A DNA stretch of 64,000 nucleotides from Gordius sp. MW1 (Eukaryota > Nematomorpha > Gordioida > Gordea > Gordiidae), in assembly GCA_964036665.1 (NCBI GenBank), contig OZ038526.1:28334001-28398000 (forward strand), written 5' to 3'. Position 1 is the stretch's first letter; every line of letters begins with the position of its first letter. The notes beneath the pieces are model-generated. The model did no database searches, was not told where the DNA came from, and worked only from the letters and a program-made list of their open reading frames with translations. Shown in pieces: positions 10,905 to 22,894 of the stretch. The translations under genes and the position numbers were made by a program.

Positions 10905-12900
10905 AAGATAAATACTCGGGCCTTTGGCCCTCGAGGGAAGGGGGAGGGGGGAAGGGAAGGGGGGAAGGGAAGGGGGGAAGAGGAGGGGGGACGAAACTCA
11001 TCTATACTCCGTATAAACGTAGCATATTTGCTATGCAATTTATGGGAGAGAAAGGTGGGAAGGGGCGAGAATGCCTATAGGGGGGGGGGTATTAAATGCA
11101 AAATGATTAGTTAATTATTTATACAAATTTTCCATCTAATTAAAAAAAATGGCCCTCTCCGGGATTCGAACCCACATTAAATAGAGGCATAAGCCTTTGT
11201 AGGGGAACAGGGACCCATATCAGTAGATGCATAGGCCCTTGTAGGGGAGGGCATAGGGTAATTATCAATGTTAACCTATTCAAAAACGAAAAAAAAATTT
11301 CAATCCATAATTTAGGCAATGGTCATTTTTTTTAATGGTCAGTAGCCAGAACACTGTCAAAAAGTCATATTATCAATGGTACTAACAAGAACAATATATT
11401 AATTTAATTTAAAATAAAATTTTTTGTCCTCTACCGGTATCGAACCATTTAGAACGTTCGCCGGGATTCGAACCCACATTTACATGCATAAGTCTTTGTA
11501 GGGGCACAGGGACCCATACCAGTAGAGGCATAGGCACTTGTAGGGGAGGGCATAGGGTAATTATCAATGTTAACCTATTCAAAAACGAAAAATTAAAAAG
11601 TTCGACTTATTTGGCCAATGGTCATTTTTTTCAATGGTCAGTAGCCAGCGGAAGGTCAAAAAAGCATATTATCAATAGTATTAACAAGAAAAATATTAAT
11701 TTAATTTAAAAAAAAATAAAAAATGGAAAGCCCTTAAATTGCATAGCAATAAGAAATTGTATAGCTTACATTAGTAATTATTTATGTTTACGCAGATGAA
11801 GATTAAGAAGAGTTAATTGAAATGTTTAACAAATAATAGGGTAATTTTATCAATGTTAACCTATTCATAAACGAAAAATTACGATTTGGCCAATGGTCAT
11901 TTTTTTCAATGGTCAGTAGCCAGCGGAGGGTCAAAAAGGCATATTAGCAATAGTATTAACAAGAACAAAATATTAATTTAATTTAAAAAAAAATAAATAA
12001 TGGAAAGTGAGCCCATAAATTGCATAGCAATAAGGAATTGTATAGCTTACATTAGTAATTATTTATGTTTAGGCAGATGAAGATTAAGAGGAGTTAATTG
12101 ATATGTTCCATAAATTGCATAGCAATAAGGAATTGTATAGCTTACATTAGTAATTATTTACGTTTAGGCAGATGAGTTAATTGATATGTTTAACAAATAA
12201 CTAGTAAATAACTCCTCCACTCCCGCCACCTAATACAGTAATGACGTATTGATTTTACAGGGGGGGGGGCAGGGGAGAGAGGTTATAAATTAATAGTTTT
12301 TTTTAATTAGTTAATACCAATAAACTAAAATTGCAAAGCAATTAATAATGGGGTGGGGAGAGGTAGGGGGTTGGAGAGACCCCACTGATTATTATTAATC
12401 AATAACTCCTCCACTCCCGCCCCCTAATACAATAATGACGTATTGCGTTACACGTTCGGTGCGTTACCATGACTTCGGAAAATGGAAAGCGAAGCGAGCC
12501 CATAAATTGCATAGCAATTAAAAATTGTCATAAAGGATGGCATGTAGGCATAGAGATGTGGGGTGGGAAGTTTGCAATAATAACAACATTAGTGTAGTGT
12601 GGATAGGGAACTGCAAATAAACTATTTATCTCTTGCAGTATGTGGGGTGACACTTCAACACACGCCTCATGCATAAAACTGATTCTCACAGATGGATGAT
12701 AAATTAATCAATAACGAGAGAAAGTGCCAGCCATAACAACTTATGCGGGGCGGATAGGGTAAGATAGGGGTTTGTGGGGTGACACCCCAACACACCCCTC
12801 ATGCATAAAACTGATTCTCACAGATAATAGAATCAATGTTAACCAATTCAAAAACGAAAATATTGGTAAGTAGCCTGCGGAAGGTCAAAAAGTCATATTA
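10905..12900 (-). repeat. Complex satellite block 2
   Basis: It opens with a GGGCC-TTTGGCCC hairpin-like start and a long GGGAAGGG purine tract (10915-10990), then TATTTGCTATGCAATTTATG. Units with GGGATTCGAACCC (tRNA B box on the minus strand), CAATGGTCATTTTTTTCAATG and TATTAATTTAATTTAAA follow. Copies of CATAAATTGCATAGCAAT lie at about 11735, 12020, 12115 and 12500. A GGTGACAC...CATGCATAAAACTG segment is duplicated at 12645 and 12777. There is no gene. Confidence 0.75.
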
Positions 12901-14512
12901 TCAATGGTATTAACAAGAACTCCAACTTAAAACTAAATAATTAAAGCGGGTTAAACTATAGATTATTATCTTTAACCTAACGCTCAGTAATGTTACAAGG
13001 GCTTTTTTTAAAGTGGTGATTTACGTGGCGCCATGCTTAACACATTTTTTTATCAATTTCATCATATTAAAACCGTAATGTGTAACTAGATAATTGCTTA
13101 CCCACATGTAAACAATACATATGGATGCGGTTAAGAGATAATAACATGTCCTGGTGGGCTATATGTTTGGTAAGGGTTTTTTAGGTGTTTATTGTCATGC
13201 GTGAAAAAACCTTAAAGGGTTTTAGATAATTTCATGTAATCTAATACCAATGTGCGTGCGGTTATCAATTAAACAAAGGTATTGTCTAACTAGAGAAATA
13301 ACAAACCATATAAGGAAATGAGGTAGTTTTATCTATAAGTTGGGTTATTATGGGGTAATGTTGCCAAACCGTTGGCAATCTCAGATCAGAATAATTTTTT
13401 GCGAGGGTGTAGGCCTCATTTATTAGAATAATTTCTGAAAAATTTAGCCATTTTTTATTATCAAATTGCAAATTTCTAAAGAATAAATATATAATATCCG
13501 ATTAAAAATAAACCTAACTTTTCATCTTTTTTTCTGCGCAATGGGCAATTATCAGAATTTAAAAATTTTGAATTTTATCATAAATGATATAGGGGTAGAC
13601 AAAAATTAATGTGAGTTGAAAAAAAAAATAAGTACTCATATGATGACAAAAATACCGCAAAAAATTAAGTATTCATAAAGGTTTTATAGTGTTTTTTACA
13701 AAAATTAAGATTGTTAAACATTCTTTCATAATAAAGAGATGGTTAAAAATTAATTATTGTATCTTAAATCTTAATGTTATATAAATAGAACAAATAAAGA
13801 TTTTAATTCGAAGGCCTTTCATTAAAAATTTATTATTAATATAATATATTTGAAATGTCATATTATATGTAGCTATTTAACCTGAAATTGTAATAAAAGA
13901 GTTTAAAAACAAGCTACTAAAAAATAGCATTCCTCGGGCGAGTCCAAAAAAAACCCAACGACATAAATAAATGTAATAAATTGTAGTGAAAATAAATCTG
14001 AGTAATTAAAAGGTATCAAGTTAAGTTATGGGGGGGTTGAATTTTAAAATAAGAAAAGAAGAATTACAAGTATGTGAAAACTTTAACTAAGTTTAAATTA
14101 AAAATTATTTTATTGAAATTAAATTAATAAATAACTTTTGTGAATTTAATGAATAATTAACCTGGTATTGTGTCCGACAAAAAATTAATAATACTTTATT
14201 TGAAAGATGAAAAAATTAATTAAAAATTTACAAGGTCATCCCATTTGCTATATTTTTTACGTTTCTTTAGAAACCTATTAATTTTCAAGGTTAAGCAATT
14301 AAATATAAATTACGCTATTGGGGGAAGGGTGTATTCGAGATTTGGGCAAGGGTAAGTGTAATGTATGCAAATACTATCTACCTAATTGGCAATGACCTTG
14401 AGCGTTTGAATTGCAATACAATGTTAATTGATTGTTTATTGTTCTTAAATTGAATGTCTATTTAAACGTGTTATTGTAATTACCAACAGTTACTTTTTGT
14501 CTTATCCAATAA
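12900..14512. other. Gene-free AT-rich stretch, possible LTR at its right end
   Basis: I see no recognisable gene. The right end (about 14350-14539) has the look of an LTR reading rightward: a CCAATAAAG polyadenylation-like signal at 14506, then TTATTGGATATCCTATA, then a primer-site-like TGGCGACGCTGCC. I could not define the LTR start. Confidence 0.35.
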
Positions 14513-14539
14513 AGTGTTTATCTTATTGGATATCCTATA
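14513..14539. repeat. 27-bp direct repeat, left copy
   Basis: An exact 27-bp match to 16807-16833 (core TTATTGGATATCCTATA). The two copies flank the rearranged gypsy pol. The sequence may be the end of an LTR. Confidence 0.8.
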
Positions 14540-14544
14540 ATGGC

Positions 14545-15945
14545 GACGCTGCCGATGCCTCTCTGTCGATGACAGAGTAATTTTTCTCAGCGGGATTTAG
14601 GGAACGAGAGGCGTAGGCAATAGGTTTTTCTTGGCCTGAGGAAAACTTATGCGCTATTACTGCTCCTAGACCTAAATCTGACGCGTCGATTGAAATTATG
14701 ATAGGCAATTCTTTTTGATATGGCACTATAGTTTTTCTGTTAGAAATTATAGTTTTAACTTTTTCAAAAGTTAATTTTTCTAAGTCGCCCCATACCCATT
14801 TTGTATTTATGGAAGTTAATTTGTATAAAGGAGCGCAATTTATCTGAAGTTTGGGGATAAAAGTTTCTAAATAGTTTACCAACCCAAGGAAAGAACGAAG
14901 TTCCTTTTTGTTTTCGGGTGTTTTAAAACTTTTAATCTTTAGAACCTTATCCTCGCTCGCTGTTATACCTTCACTATTAATTATATGTCCTAAGTATTTG
15001 ACAGACTTTTTAAATAGTTGCATTTTTGTTTGAGATGTTGTTAAACCAACAGTTTGAAAGAGATTTAATACTGTTACTAATTTGTTTAAGTGATCCTTTT
15101 CGTTTTTACCGCTAATTATAACATCGTCCATAAAGACGCACACCCCGGGTATGTTATTAACCAATTGTCTCATAAACCTATGAAAGATAATCGGCGCTGT
15201 TGTGAGCCCAAACGGCAATCTCTTATAACGAAAATATCCTACATGCGTTGATATGTTTAAATATTTCCTTGATTTCTCATCAAGTTCAAGCTGTAAAAAG
15301 GCATCCCTGAGATCAATGATAGAAAAAATTTTACTCCGGCTATTCTTTCGGCCACGTCACTGAAAGTCGGTAAAATATCCTGATCTTTAGCCAAGTGTTG
15401 ATTTATGGTTAAACGAAAATCACCACATATACGCACCTGCCCTGTTTTCTTCTTAACATTTACCGTTGGCGTAGCCCATTTAATCGGCGTTAAAGTAGGA
15501 TTAACTTTTTCAATGACGTCTTCGTTAAGTAGCCGTTGTAGTTCATCTTCTACAGCTTGTCGTAGTGGAAACGGTACTCTTCTTGCTGCAAACATTTTTG
15601 GCATCGCATCATCATTGATTTCCAGTGTCACTTTGAAGTCTTTTACTTTTCCTAATTTATCGGAAAAGACATGGGGAAATTGTTTAAGAATTGCATGTAC
15701 ATTTGAAGGTATTTCAATAATAGAATTTAGGCAAACCAGCTTTGGTAAAGTTAAGTTAAATTTGGAGATAAAAGGCATACCAAATATTGCTGAACCTTTA
15801 CCTTGGATGACATAAATATCTAAGTACTTTGTCACACCACCAACGTCCACCTTCACTTTGGTTTTACCGAGTGTTGAAATAGCCGTTCTACCATAGCCGT
15901 ATCTCTTCGGAGCTTGGTAAAGTTTAGGCTTGCCGATTCGGTCCC
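14545..15945 (-). pseudogene. Ty3/gypsy pol: protease end, reverse transcriptase, RNase H start
   Basis: Read on the minus strand from about 15945. A retropepsin C-terminal part (GKGSAIFGMPF) comes without its catalytic Asp. The reverse transcriptase N-terminal half has RRVPFPLRQAVEDELQRL and VRICGDFRLTIN. After a frameshift near 15240-15260 come PFGLTTAP, then the catalytic FMDDVI (a variant of YxDD), then VKYLGHIIN. The RNase H start has IISIDASDLGLGAV and PIAYASRSLNPAEKNYS. The frame is cut just after the RNase H VIDREA motif at about 14545. In active elements this polyprotein copies RNA into DNA. Truncation, frameshift and missing gag show it is dead. Confidence 0.88.
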
Positions 15946-15949
15946 GTAA

Positions 15950-16800
15950 ATTGAACTATGCCATTGAAATTGAACTATGCCATTGTTTTTACAAAAAATT
16001 TTAAATTCCGTAGATTTAAATTGCGGGCCATTGTCACTGACAATATATCTAGGTAACCCAAAACGCGCAAAAATTGTCCTTAAATTTTGAATAATTTTTG
16101 TTGAGTTTATCTCGCCCAGCACCATTACTTCGGGCCATTTGGTAAAAGCATCAATGCAAACTAACCAATACTTCTTATTGATGGGTCCCGCTAAGTCTAT
16201 GTGAACCCGTTCCCAAGGCTTGTTAGGAACGTTCCAAGCGTATAGGGGTACCTCTTTAATGTTTGGTCGTTCTTCTTGACAATATTTACATGTATTTACG
16301 TATTTTTCTATGTCTAAGTCAATATTATTCCAGTACACATAATATCTCCCTAATGACTTCATAGCCACGATTCCCGGATGACCATCATGTAAAATTTTAA
16401 GAATATCTGGCCTTAATTTTTCCGGAATTATAAGTCGATCTTTATAAAATAAAAGATTATTTTCGAAAGAAATGTAATTTCTTAATTGCAGGTATTTTCG
16501 TACGTTATCGTTATTTGAAGAGCCTTGCCATCTATTTTTAAATTGCTCTATAACTTCTTTAAGTACATTATCTTTTATTGTTTCCTCTACAATATTTTTT
16601 GTATTCAAAGTCAAATCATCGATTAGTTGTAATTTAATTCTTCGAATATCATTATCTATGTTTAAATTATGAGGTGAATCCTTTAGGCATAAACGAGAAA
16701 GTGCGTCAGCACACTGATTAGATTTCCCAGGAATGTATTTTATATCATAATCATATTGAAGTAATTTAATTGCCCATCTTAGTAACCTATTATTCGTTAT
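15950..16800 (-). pseudogene. Ty3/gypsy pol: RNase H end and integrase
   Basis: Read on the minus strand from about 16795. NNRLLRWAIKLLQYDYDIKY and SNQCADALSRL are the RNase H tail. A long linker follows, then the integrase zinc finger (HDGHPG with the downstream CKYC pair), the catalytic core HIDLAGP (first Asp) and VSDNGPQF (second Asp). The frame ends about 15 residues later, before the third acidic residue, where it abuts the protease fragment of the neighbouring piece. Normal gypsy order is protease-RT-RNase H-integrase; here the integrase part comes first on its coding strand. Confidence 0.87.
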
Positions 16801-16806
16801 TTTACT

Positions 16807-16833
16807 AGTGTTTATCTTATTGGATATCCTATA
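16807..16833. repeat. 27-bp direct repeat, right copy
   Basis: Exact match of 14513-14539, in the same orientation. It marks the right boundary of the rearranged gypsy relic. Confidence 0.8.
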
Positions 16834-17389
16834 GTAAGTAATTAAAAATATGGGGCAAGGGGGGATACCCCCCCCCACCCCACTTTAGCTACCCCTATGA
16901 TATTTATATTGGTTTTTTATAAATTGAACAGTTCAAATAGTATTCCGTTTTAGCGTCAAGAGTTGGTGACTTAGCTCAGAAATTCTCCAATATACCCTTG
17001 AATTTATATATAAACGAAAATAAGCTTCTTTTATTCCCCACCCCGTCCATGTAATCAGGATAAGTCTATTAAGACAAGATAAGGAATATAAGAAGTTTAG
17101 CATTATACATGATAAATATAGCGTGCACCATTTTAATTATGACAAACCAATAAAAATGACAAAAGATGGTATTAACTTTGTATTTTTATAATAACAAAAT
17201 TCAATAATATAAAAACATGCACGAATTTGTAAGTAACTATTTTTTATTATCGTATATAATCCAAATTCAATTTTAAAGTGCAAGTCAATTAATAATCATA
17301 GTATAATTTAATAAACTGCTTATAGAAAAGTGTTTTTTAATTTTTGGAATTTATAAAAACGTTAATATTTAATTCGAAGGCCTTTCATA
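16834..17389. other. Gene-free AT-rich stretch
   Basis: A one-sided MITE-like end (complement of CATAGGGGTAGCTAAAGTGG at about 16880-16899) with a C run. Otherwise nothing recognisable. Confidence 0.5.
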
Positions 17390-18588
17390 AAAACAATTTG
17401 GCCAATGGTCATTTTTTTATTGGCCAGTACCAAGAGACGGTCTATAAATACATACGAGTCAAAAAAGAACGAAAAAAAACTTTCGAATCACATTTTAGCC
17501 AATGGCCATTTTTTTCCATAGGTCAGTACCAAGAGACGGCCTATAAATACATACGAGTCAAAAAAAACGAAAAAAAAATTTCGATTCACATTTTGGCCAA
17601 TGGTCATGTTTTCCATTGGTCAGTAGCCAGGGCACGGTCAAAAAGTCATATTATCAATGGTATTAACAAGAACAATATATTAATTTAATTTAAAAAAAAA
17701 TAAAATTTTTTATCCTCTCCGGGATTCGAACCCACATTAATAGAGGCATAGGCTTTTGTAGGAGCACAGGGACCCATATCAGTAGAGGCATAAGTCCTTG
17801 TAGGGGAGGGTATCAATGTTAACCAATTCAAAAACGAAAAAAAAAATTTCGAATCAAAATTTGGCCAATGGTCATTTTATTCAATGGTCAGTAGCCAGAA
17901 CACGATCAAAAAGTCATATTATCAATGGTATTAACAAGAACAAAATATTAATTTAATTTAAAAAAAAATAAAAATTTTTGTCCTCTCCCGGTATCGAACC
18001 ATTTAGAACGTTCGCAGGGATTCGAACCCACATTTACAGGCATAAGTCTTTGTAGGGGCACAGGGACCTATATCAGTAGAGGCATAGGTCCTTGTAGGAA
18101 AGGCATAGGGTAATTATCAATGTTAACCTATTCAAAAACGAAAAAATAAAATTTCGATTTATTTGGCCAATGGTCATTTTTTTCAATGGTCAGTAGCCAG
18201 CGGACGGTCAAAAAGTCATATTATCAAGGGTATTAACAAGAACAAGATATTAATTAAATTTAAAAAGAAATAAAAATTTTGTCCTCTCCTGGGATTGAAC
18301 CCCCCCAGGTCACAAAGCTGGCGCCTATAACTTGTGGACGAACGGACGACGGACGGACGGACAACAAAAAACGAACCTCAAAAAAACGAAAAAAAAATTT
18401 TGAATCACATTTTGGCCAATGGTCATTTTTTCAATGGTCAGCAGCCAGCGGACGACCAAAAAGCCATATTATCAATGGTATTAACAAGAAAAATATATAT
18501 TAATTTAATTTAAAAAATAAATAAAAATTTTGCCCTCTCCGGGATTCGAACCCGCATAAGTAGAGGCATAAGCCTTTGTAGGGGCACA
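17390..18588 (-). repeat. Complex satellite block 3, left part
   Basis: It starts with two 97-100 bp units of the TTGGCCAATGG / CAGTACCAAGAGACGG type, then longer units with GGGATTCGAACCC, TATTAATTTAATTTAAA and GGGCACAGGGACC. It has the same structure and orientation as block 1. It is interrupted at 18589 by a hAT element and resumes at 19624. Confidence 0.8.
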
Positions 18589-19623
18589 CAGAGAACTGCA
18601 AAGTCACTTTTTTTCTACCCGAACCCGACCCGAAATCATTTTCAAATTTTCAACCCGGACCCGACCCGACCCGAACTCATTTTCAAATTTTCTACCCGGA
18701 CCCGACCCGACCCGAAATCATTTTCAAATTTTCTACCCGAACCCGACCCGAAAGCATTTTAAAAACTTCAACCCGAACCCAACCCGACCCGACCCGAAAA
18801 TTTATTAAAACAAATGACTTTCGAGCGCAAAAATTGCGGTGTAAAATTAAATCGACAAATAAAAGTGCTATTAATGAAACAAACTGGAACCACAAAACTT
18901 AGAACTTTCAATATCTATTAATCTATTTAACTGATAAAAAATATAAATATTTTCAGAAGTTTTTTTAATCAATTAAGGTGCTTATTCTAGATGTTACCTC
19001 AAAAACCTTTTCCATAAAGATAAGTGCAATTTAAGATAAGTTAATTTTATGAAATATAAAATTAGAACTTACTTTTTGGTTGGTTGGCTATTGAATATGT
19101 AATGTAAATGTAATTTAAATTAACGATGTTAGCTAAACTTCACGTCACGGTTAACCTAAAAAATTTAAAATATAACTTGATTGAAATAATTTACCTTTCA
19201 ATAGTCAAATTAAAAACAGGAGTTATTTCTGTAGTTTGAATTAGTGATGAGAATTAGCTAGTTAGCACTTCAAAGTTCGGAGTTTAAATTTAAAAACGGA
19301 GGAAGAGGAAGAGACTATAATGAATGAATGTTCCAAATTAATAGTACATTTCGATATTTAAAACCACTCTTTGCTTAGCAATTAACATTAATTTAAAAAA
19401 TAGGTCTCGCGTGTTTTTTACAATGTATAAACCTTGGACCCGACTTTATAAATTAGACCCGACCCCATTTTCAAATTTTCAACCCGAACCCGACCTGACC
19501 CGAACTCATTTTCAAATTTTCTACCCGGACCCGACCCGACCCGAACTCATTTTTAAATTTTCTACCCGAACCCGACCCGACCCGAGGTCGGGTCGGGTCT
19601 CGGGTCACCCGTGCAGTTCTCTA
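18589..19623. mobile_element. hAT deletion derivative with CCCGACCCGA arms
   Basis: The ends AGAGAACTGCAAAGTCAC and CACCCGTGCAGTTCTCTA resemble those of the complete hAT at 24436-27263, and both carry arrays of CCCGAACCCGACC just inside. The flanks read GGGCACAC and GGGCACAG, an 8-bp duplication of the satellite unit with one mismatch. The centre (18800-19440) has no transposase. About 1,035 bp. Confidence 0.82.
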
Positions 19624-21085
19624 GGGCACAGGGACCCGTAGCAGTATAGACATAGGCCCTTGTAGGGGCATAGGGACCCATATCAGAAGAGGCGTAGGCC
19701 CTTGTAGGAAAGGGCATAGGGTATTTATCATTGTTAACCTATTCAAAAACGAAAGAATAAAAATTTCGATTTATTCGGCCAATGGTCATTTTTTTCAATG
19801 GTCAGTAGCCAGCGGACGGTCAAAAATTCATATTAATGGTTTTAACAAGAACGAAATATTAATTTAATTTAAAAAAAATAAATAAATTTTGTCCTCTCCG
19901 GGGATTGAATCCGAACCCCCAGGTCACAAAGCTGGCGCCAGTAACTTGGTGGACGGACGGACGACGGACGGACGGACGGACAACAAAAAACGAGCCCATA
20001 AATTGCATAGAAATTAAAAAACTCGGGCCTTCGGCCCTCGTGGGAAGGGGGAGGGGGGTAGGGAAGGGGGGAAGGGAAGGGGGGAAGGGAAGGGGGAACT
20101 CTTCTATACTCTGTATAAAAGTAGCATATTTGCTATGCAATTTATGGGCGAGAAAGGTGGGAAGGGGCTAGATTGCCTATAGGGGGGTATTAAATGCAAA
20201 ATCATTGGATTGACGGGCATACGGTAAATATCAATGTAACTCATTCCGAAGCGAAAAAAATTAAAATTTATAATCACTAATTTGGCCAATGGTCACCTTT
20301 TTCATTGGTCAGTAGCCATCGGACGGTCAAAAAGTCACATTATCAATGGTATTAACAAGAACAATATATTAATTTAATTTAAAAAAAAATAAAAATTTTG
20401 CCCTCTCTGAGATTCGAACCCACATCAGTAGAGGCATAGGCTTTTGTAGAGGCGCAGGGACCCATATCAGTATAGGCATGGGCCCTTGTAGGGGAGGTCA
20501 TAGGGTAATTGTCAATGTTAACTTAATATACCCAATTCAAAAACGAAAAAAAAAATTTCGATTTATTTGGTCAATGGTCATTTTTTTCATTGGTCAGTAG
20601 CCAGCGGACGGTCAAAAAGCCATATTATTAATGTTCAAGAACAAAATATTAATTTAATTTAAAAAAAATAAAAATTGTGCCCTGTCCGTGATTCGAACCC
20701 ACATTAGTAGAGGCATCTGTTTACAAGCCGTGCGCTATAACCACTCACACCCTGTTGGGATTAAAATAGTAGAGGTTTTTATGTTATTCATATAGTAAAT
20801 GAAATAATAAAGTTGTGTTTTATATTTTTAAAATCAATATATTTCATTGGTCAGTAGCCTGCGTAAGGTCAAAAATTCATATTATCAATGGTTTTAACAA
20901 GAACAAAATATTAATTTAATTTAAAAAAAAAGTAAAAAAATTCGTCCTCTCCCGAGCTTGATCCAGGACCTCCAGGTCACAAAGCTGGCGCCAATAACTT
21001 GGTGGACGGACGGACGACGGACGGACAGACGACGGACGTACGGACAACAAAAAACGAGCCCATAAATTGCATAGCAATTAAAATT
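19624..21085 (-). repeat. Complex satellite block 3, right part
   Basis: Continues the block broken by the hAT insertion. It includes the GGGAAGGG purine tract (20040-20095), repeated TTGGCCAATGGTCA hairpins, tRNA-like segments, two GGAC-rich tracts (19950-19982 and 21003-21045) and the boundary phrase CATAAATTGCATAGCAATT at about 21062. Confidence 0.8.
20681..20760 (-). ncRNA. tRNA-derived SINE-like segment
   Basis: On the minus strand an A-box-like GTGTGAGTGGTTATAGCGC is followed by a B-box-like GGGTTCGAATCACGG. Between them lies an anticodon-arm-like stretch with an extra ~14-bp TGCCTCTACT insertion. The spacing is that of a tRNA gene expanded by an insertion, so this is a tRNA-derived pol III promoter remnant rather than a functional tRNA. 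Confidence 0.5.
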
Positions 21086-21220
21086 GCTAATTAATTCAAA
21101 ATCAATGTTGTCAGATAAATTTTGATACCCACGGAGATAATTAACTGATCAATCCAGCACGCCTGGCGAAATGCACAGCGGGAGAAAAGTCAAAATAGTT
21201 GCAAAAAAGTGTGCTTATAT

Positions 21221-22046
21221 TAGAGCTGTTAAAAGAATTAGTTCCTTGGAACTAGTTCCTGGAGGAACTAATTCCTGGAACTAGTTTCTTTTTAAAAAAA
21301 AGTAACTAATAATTTCCTTTTTAAAATGAGGAACTGGAACTGGAATTAGTTCCTTTTTTTCTCAATTTATCGCAAAAGGAACTACTTAAAAGTTCCTTTT
21401 AAGTTCCTTTTGCCAATTTTAATTTGCATTAAATATTTTTAAATTAATTTATAATTTAAATATTATTTAATATTTTATTCACGGTATTGTTTGTTAAATA
21501 AATTTTTCGATTTATGGTAATTTATATAAAGTTCATTTCCTATAATTGGTTTTTAATTTTTATCATAATCCTAGTAATAGTAAGTTTATAAATATTAAAT
21601 ATATAATCTTTTGATTTTAGATATGAGTGACATTACCATAATTAAACCTGAAAATATACCCTGCCCTTTATTTGAGAATATTTTTACGCTTATTCAAAAG
21701 GATGCAAAATCAATAACTCTTGGATGCAAATTATGCTATCCAAAAATAAAACATATATCAACTTCTATATCTTCTACCGCAAATATTTGGCGTCACCTCA
21801 AGGTCAATAATTTAAGTTTAATTTTAATATTTATTTTTAATAAATTGTAATATATAATATATTGGTTTTATGAATTAATAAAAGGTGTTTGTACATTTAA
21901 AAAAAAAAATTAAAAAAGGAACTTCGAAAGGAACTTAAACTGGAACTAGTTCCTTTTTAAAATTAGGAACTGGAATCAGTTCCATTTTAGGCAAAGGAAC
22001 TGGAACTTGACAAGTCCCTTTTTAAAAGGAACTTTTAACAGCTCTA
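21221..22046 (+). mobile_element. hAT deletion derivative with BED exon
   Basis: The ends TAGAGCTGTTAAAAG and CTTTTAACAGCTCTA are perfect inverted repeats. GCTTATAT flanks both sides (21213-21220 and 22047-22054). Subterminal copies of GGAACTAGTTCC and close variants crowd both ends. Only the first transposase exon remains. 826 bp. Confidence 0.88.
21623..21802 (+). pseudogene. hAT transposase N-terminal BED zinc-finger exon
   Basis: The frame starts at ATG 21623 right after an acceptor-like TTGATTTTAG. Residues ~30-60 show a BED-type finger beginning: CKLC, then a spaced ANIWRHLK segment. The exon ends at a donor, CTCAAG|GTCAA. The rest of the finger and the nuclease are missing, so no active transposase can be made. 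In intact hAT proteins the BED finger contacts the element ends. Confidence 0.6.
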
Positions 22047-22084
22047 GCTTATATATATATATATAGTATATATGATTTATATAA

Positions 22085-22690
22085 ATAATATATATTATAT
22101 TTCTTTTGAGAATGGCAATATATAGTAAAATTTAACAAACCTATACAAAATTTGTGTGCTTAAGTATGCAATGGAAAACCTAAGAGTGACAATGATATAC
22201 AACTTGCAAGAGATAATTGCAAAACAAAATTATTTATATTCCTCACAGAAAATATTTAAAATCTAGTGATAATATAAGGTGGCCCGTCAACTTGCCGAAA
22301 ACCATCTCACCGAATCTTTTTTAACCGGGGAATAAATTCGGCGAGATGGTTTTCGGCGAGTTGATAGGGCACCATAATATAATATGTTGCTTAACTTTAG
22401 ATTATCTTTTGCCTTATATCGCTCCTGCACACCTGGCGAAATGCACATGTGGCGAATTTACTAATATTAGGCAACAAATAATCCAAAATTAAGCAAAATA
22501 TAATTTTATCACTAAATTTTGAATATTTCTGTGAGGAATATATGTTTTACAATTATCTCTTGCAAGTTATATATTGCCCCTCCTAGGTTCTCTATTGTAT
22601 ACTTAAGCACACATATTTTGAATAGGTTTGTTAAATTTTACTATGTATTGCAATTCCATATAGAAATATAATTTAGAATATTTTATGATA
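22085..22690. repeat. Long imperfect inverted repeat (~190-bp arms)
   Basis: The left arm 22085-22277 pairs with the right arm at about 22490-22690. Matching phrases are AACTTGCAAGAGATAATTG / CAATTATCTCTTGCAAGTT and TTTAACAAACC / GGTTTGTTAAA. The centre holds a nested 96-bp MITE and a spacer. The arms lie just right of the hAT at 21221 and are not part of it. Confidence 0.75.
22278..22373. mobile_element. 96-bp MITE, almost all inverted repeat
   Basis: The arms GGTGGCCCGTCAACTTGCC and GGCGAGTTGATAGGGCACC extend to about 38 bp each, leaving a loop of about 20 bp. ATAATATAA (9 bp) flanks both sides (22269-22277 and 22374-22382). A GG-start with an 8-9 bp duplication fits Merlin- or Mutator-like MITEs; I cannot choose. 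Confidence 0.85.
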
Positions 22691-22894
22691 TAGACTGGTA
22701 ACTAAAAAATAATCGGAATATTTATTTATTGAACCATAAGTCACTATAATATCCATTTATAAAGTGGCATGATTTATAATGCATAAGTCATCTATTCACA
22801 CTCTAATTTGTAAATTATTATAATACCATTTTAGTGGGATTATTTCATATAAATATCTTAATATAATAATTCACGTGTAGGTGATCCTACCTAC

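Noticed and set aside
13286-13471. 61-codon minus-strand frame (NKKWLNFSEII...)
   Set aside because: Protein-like composition but no family recognised, no splice context and no repeat support; left unannotated.
15405-15815. 136-codon plus-strand frame
   Set aside because: Antisense shadow of the gypsy protease/RT region, which has clear motifs on the minus strand.
18610-18800. CCCGACCCGA arrays as telomere-like or CRISPR-like repeats
   Set aside because: They pair with matching arrays at the other end of elements with 8-bp duplications, so they are subterminal transposon repeats. There are no unique spacers.
20681-20760. Functional tRNA gene
   Set aside because: An extra insertion between the boxes and poor stems; similar degenerate copies occur throughout the arrays.
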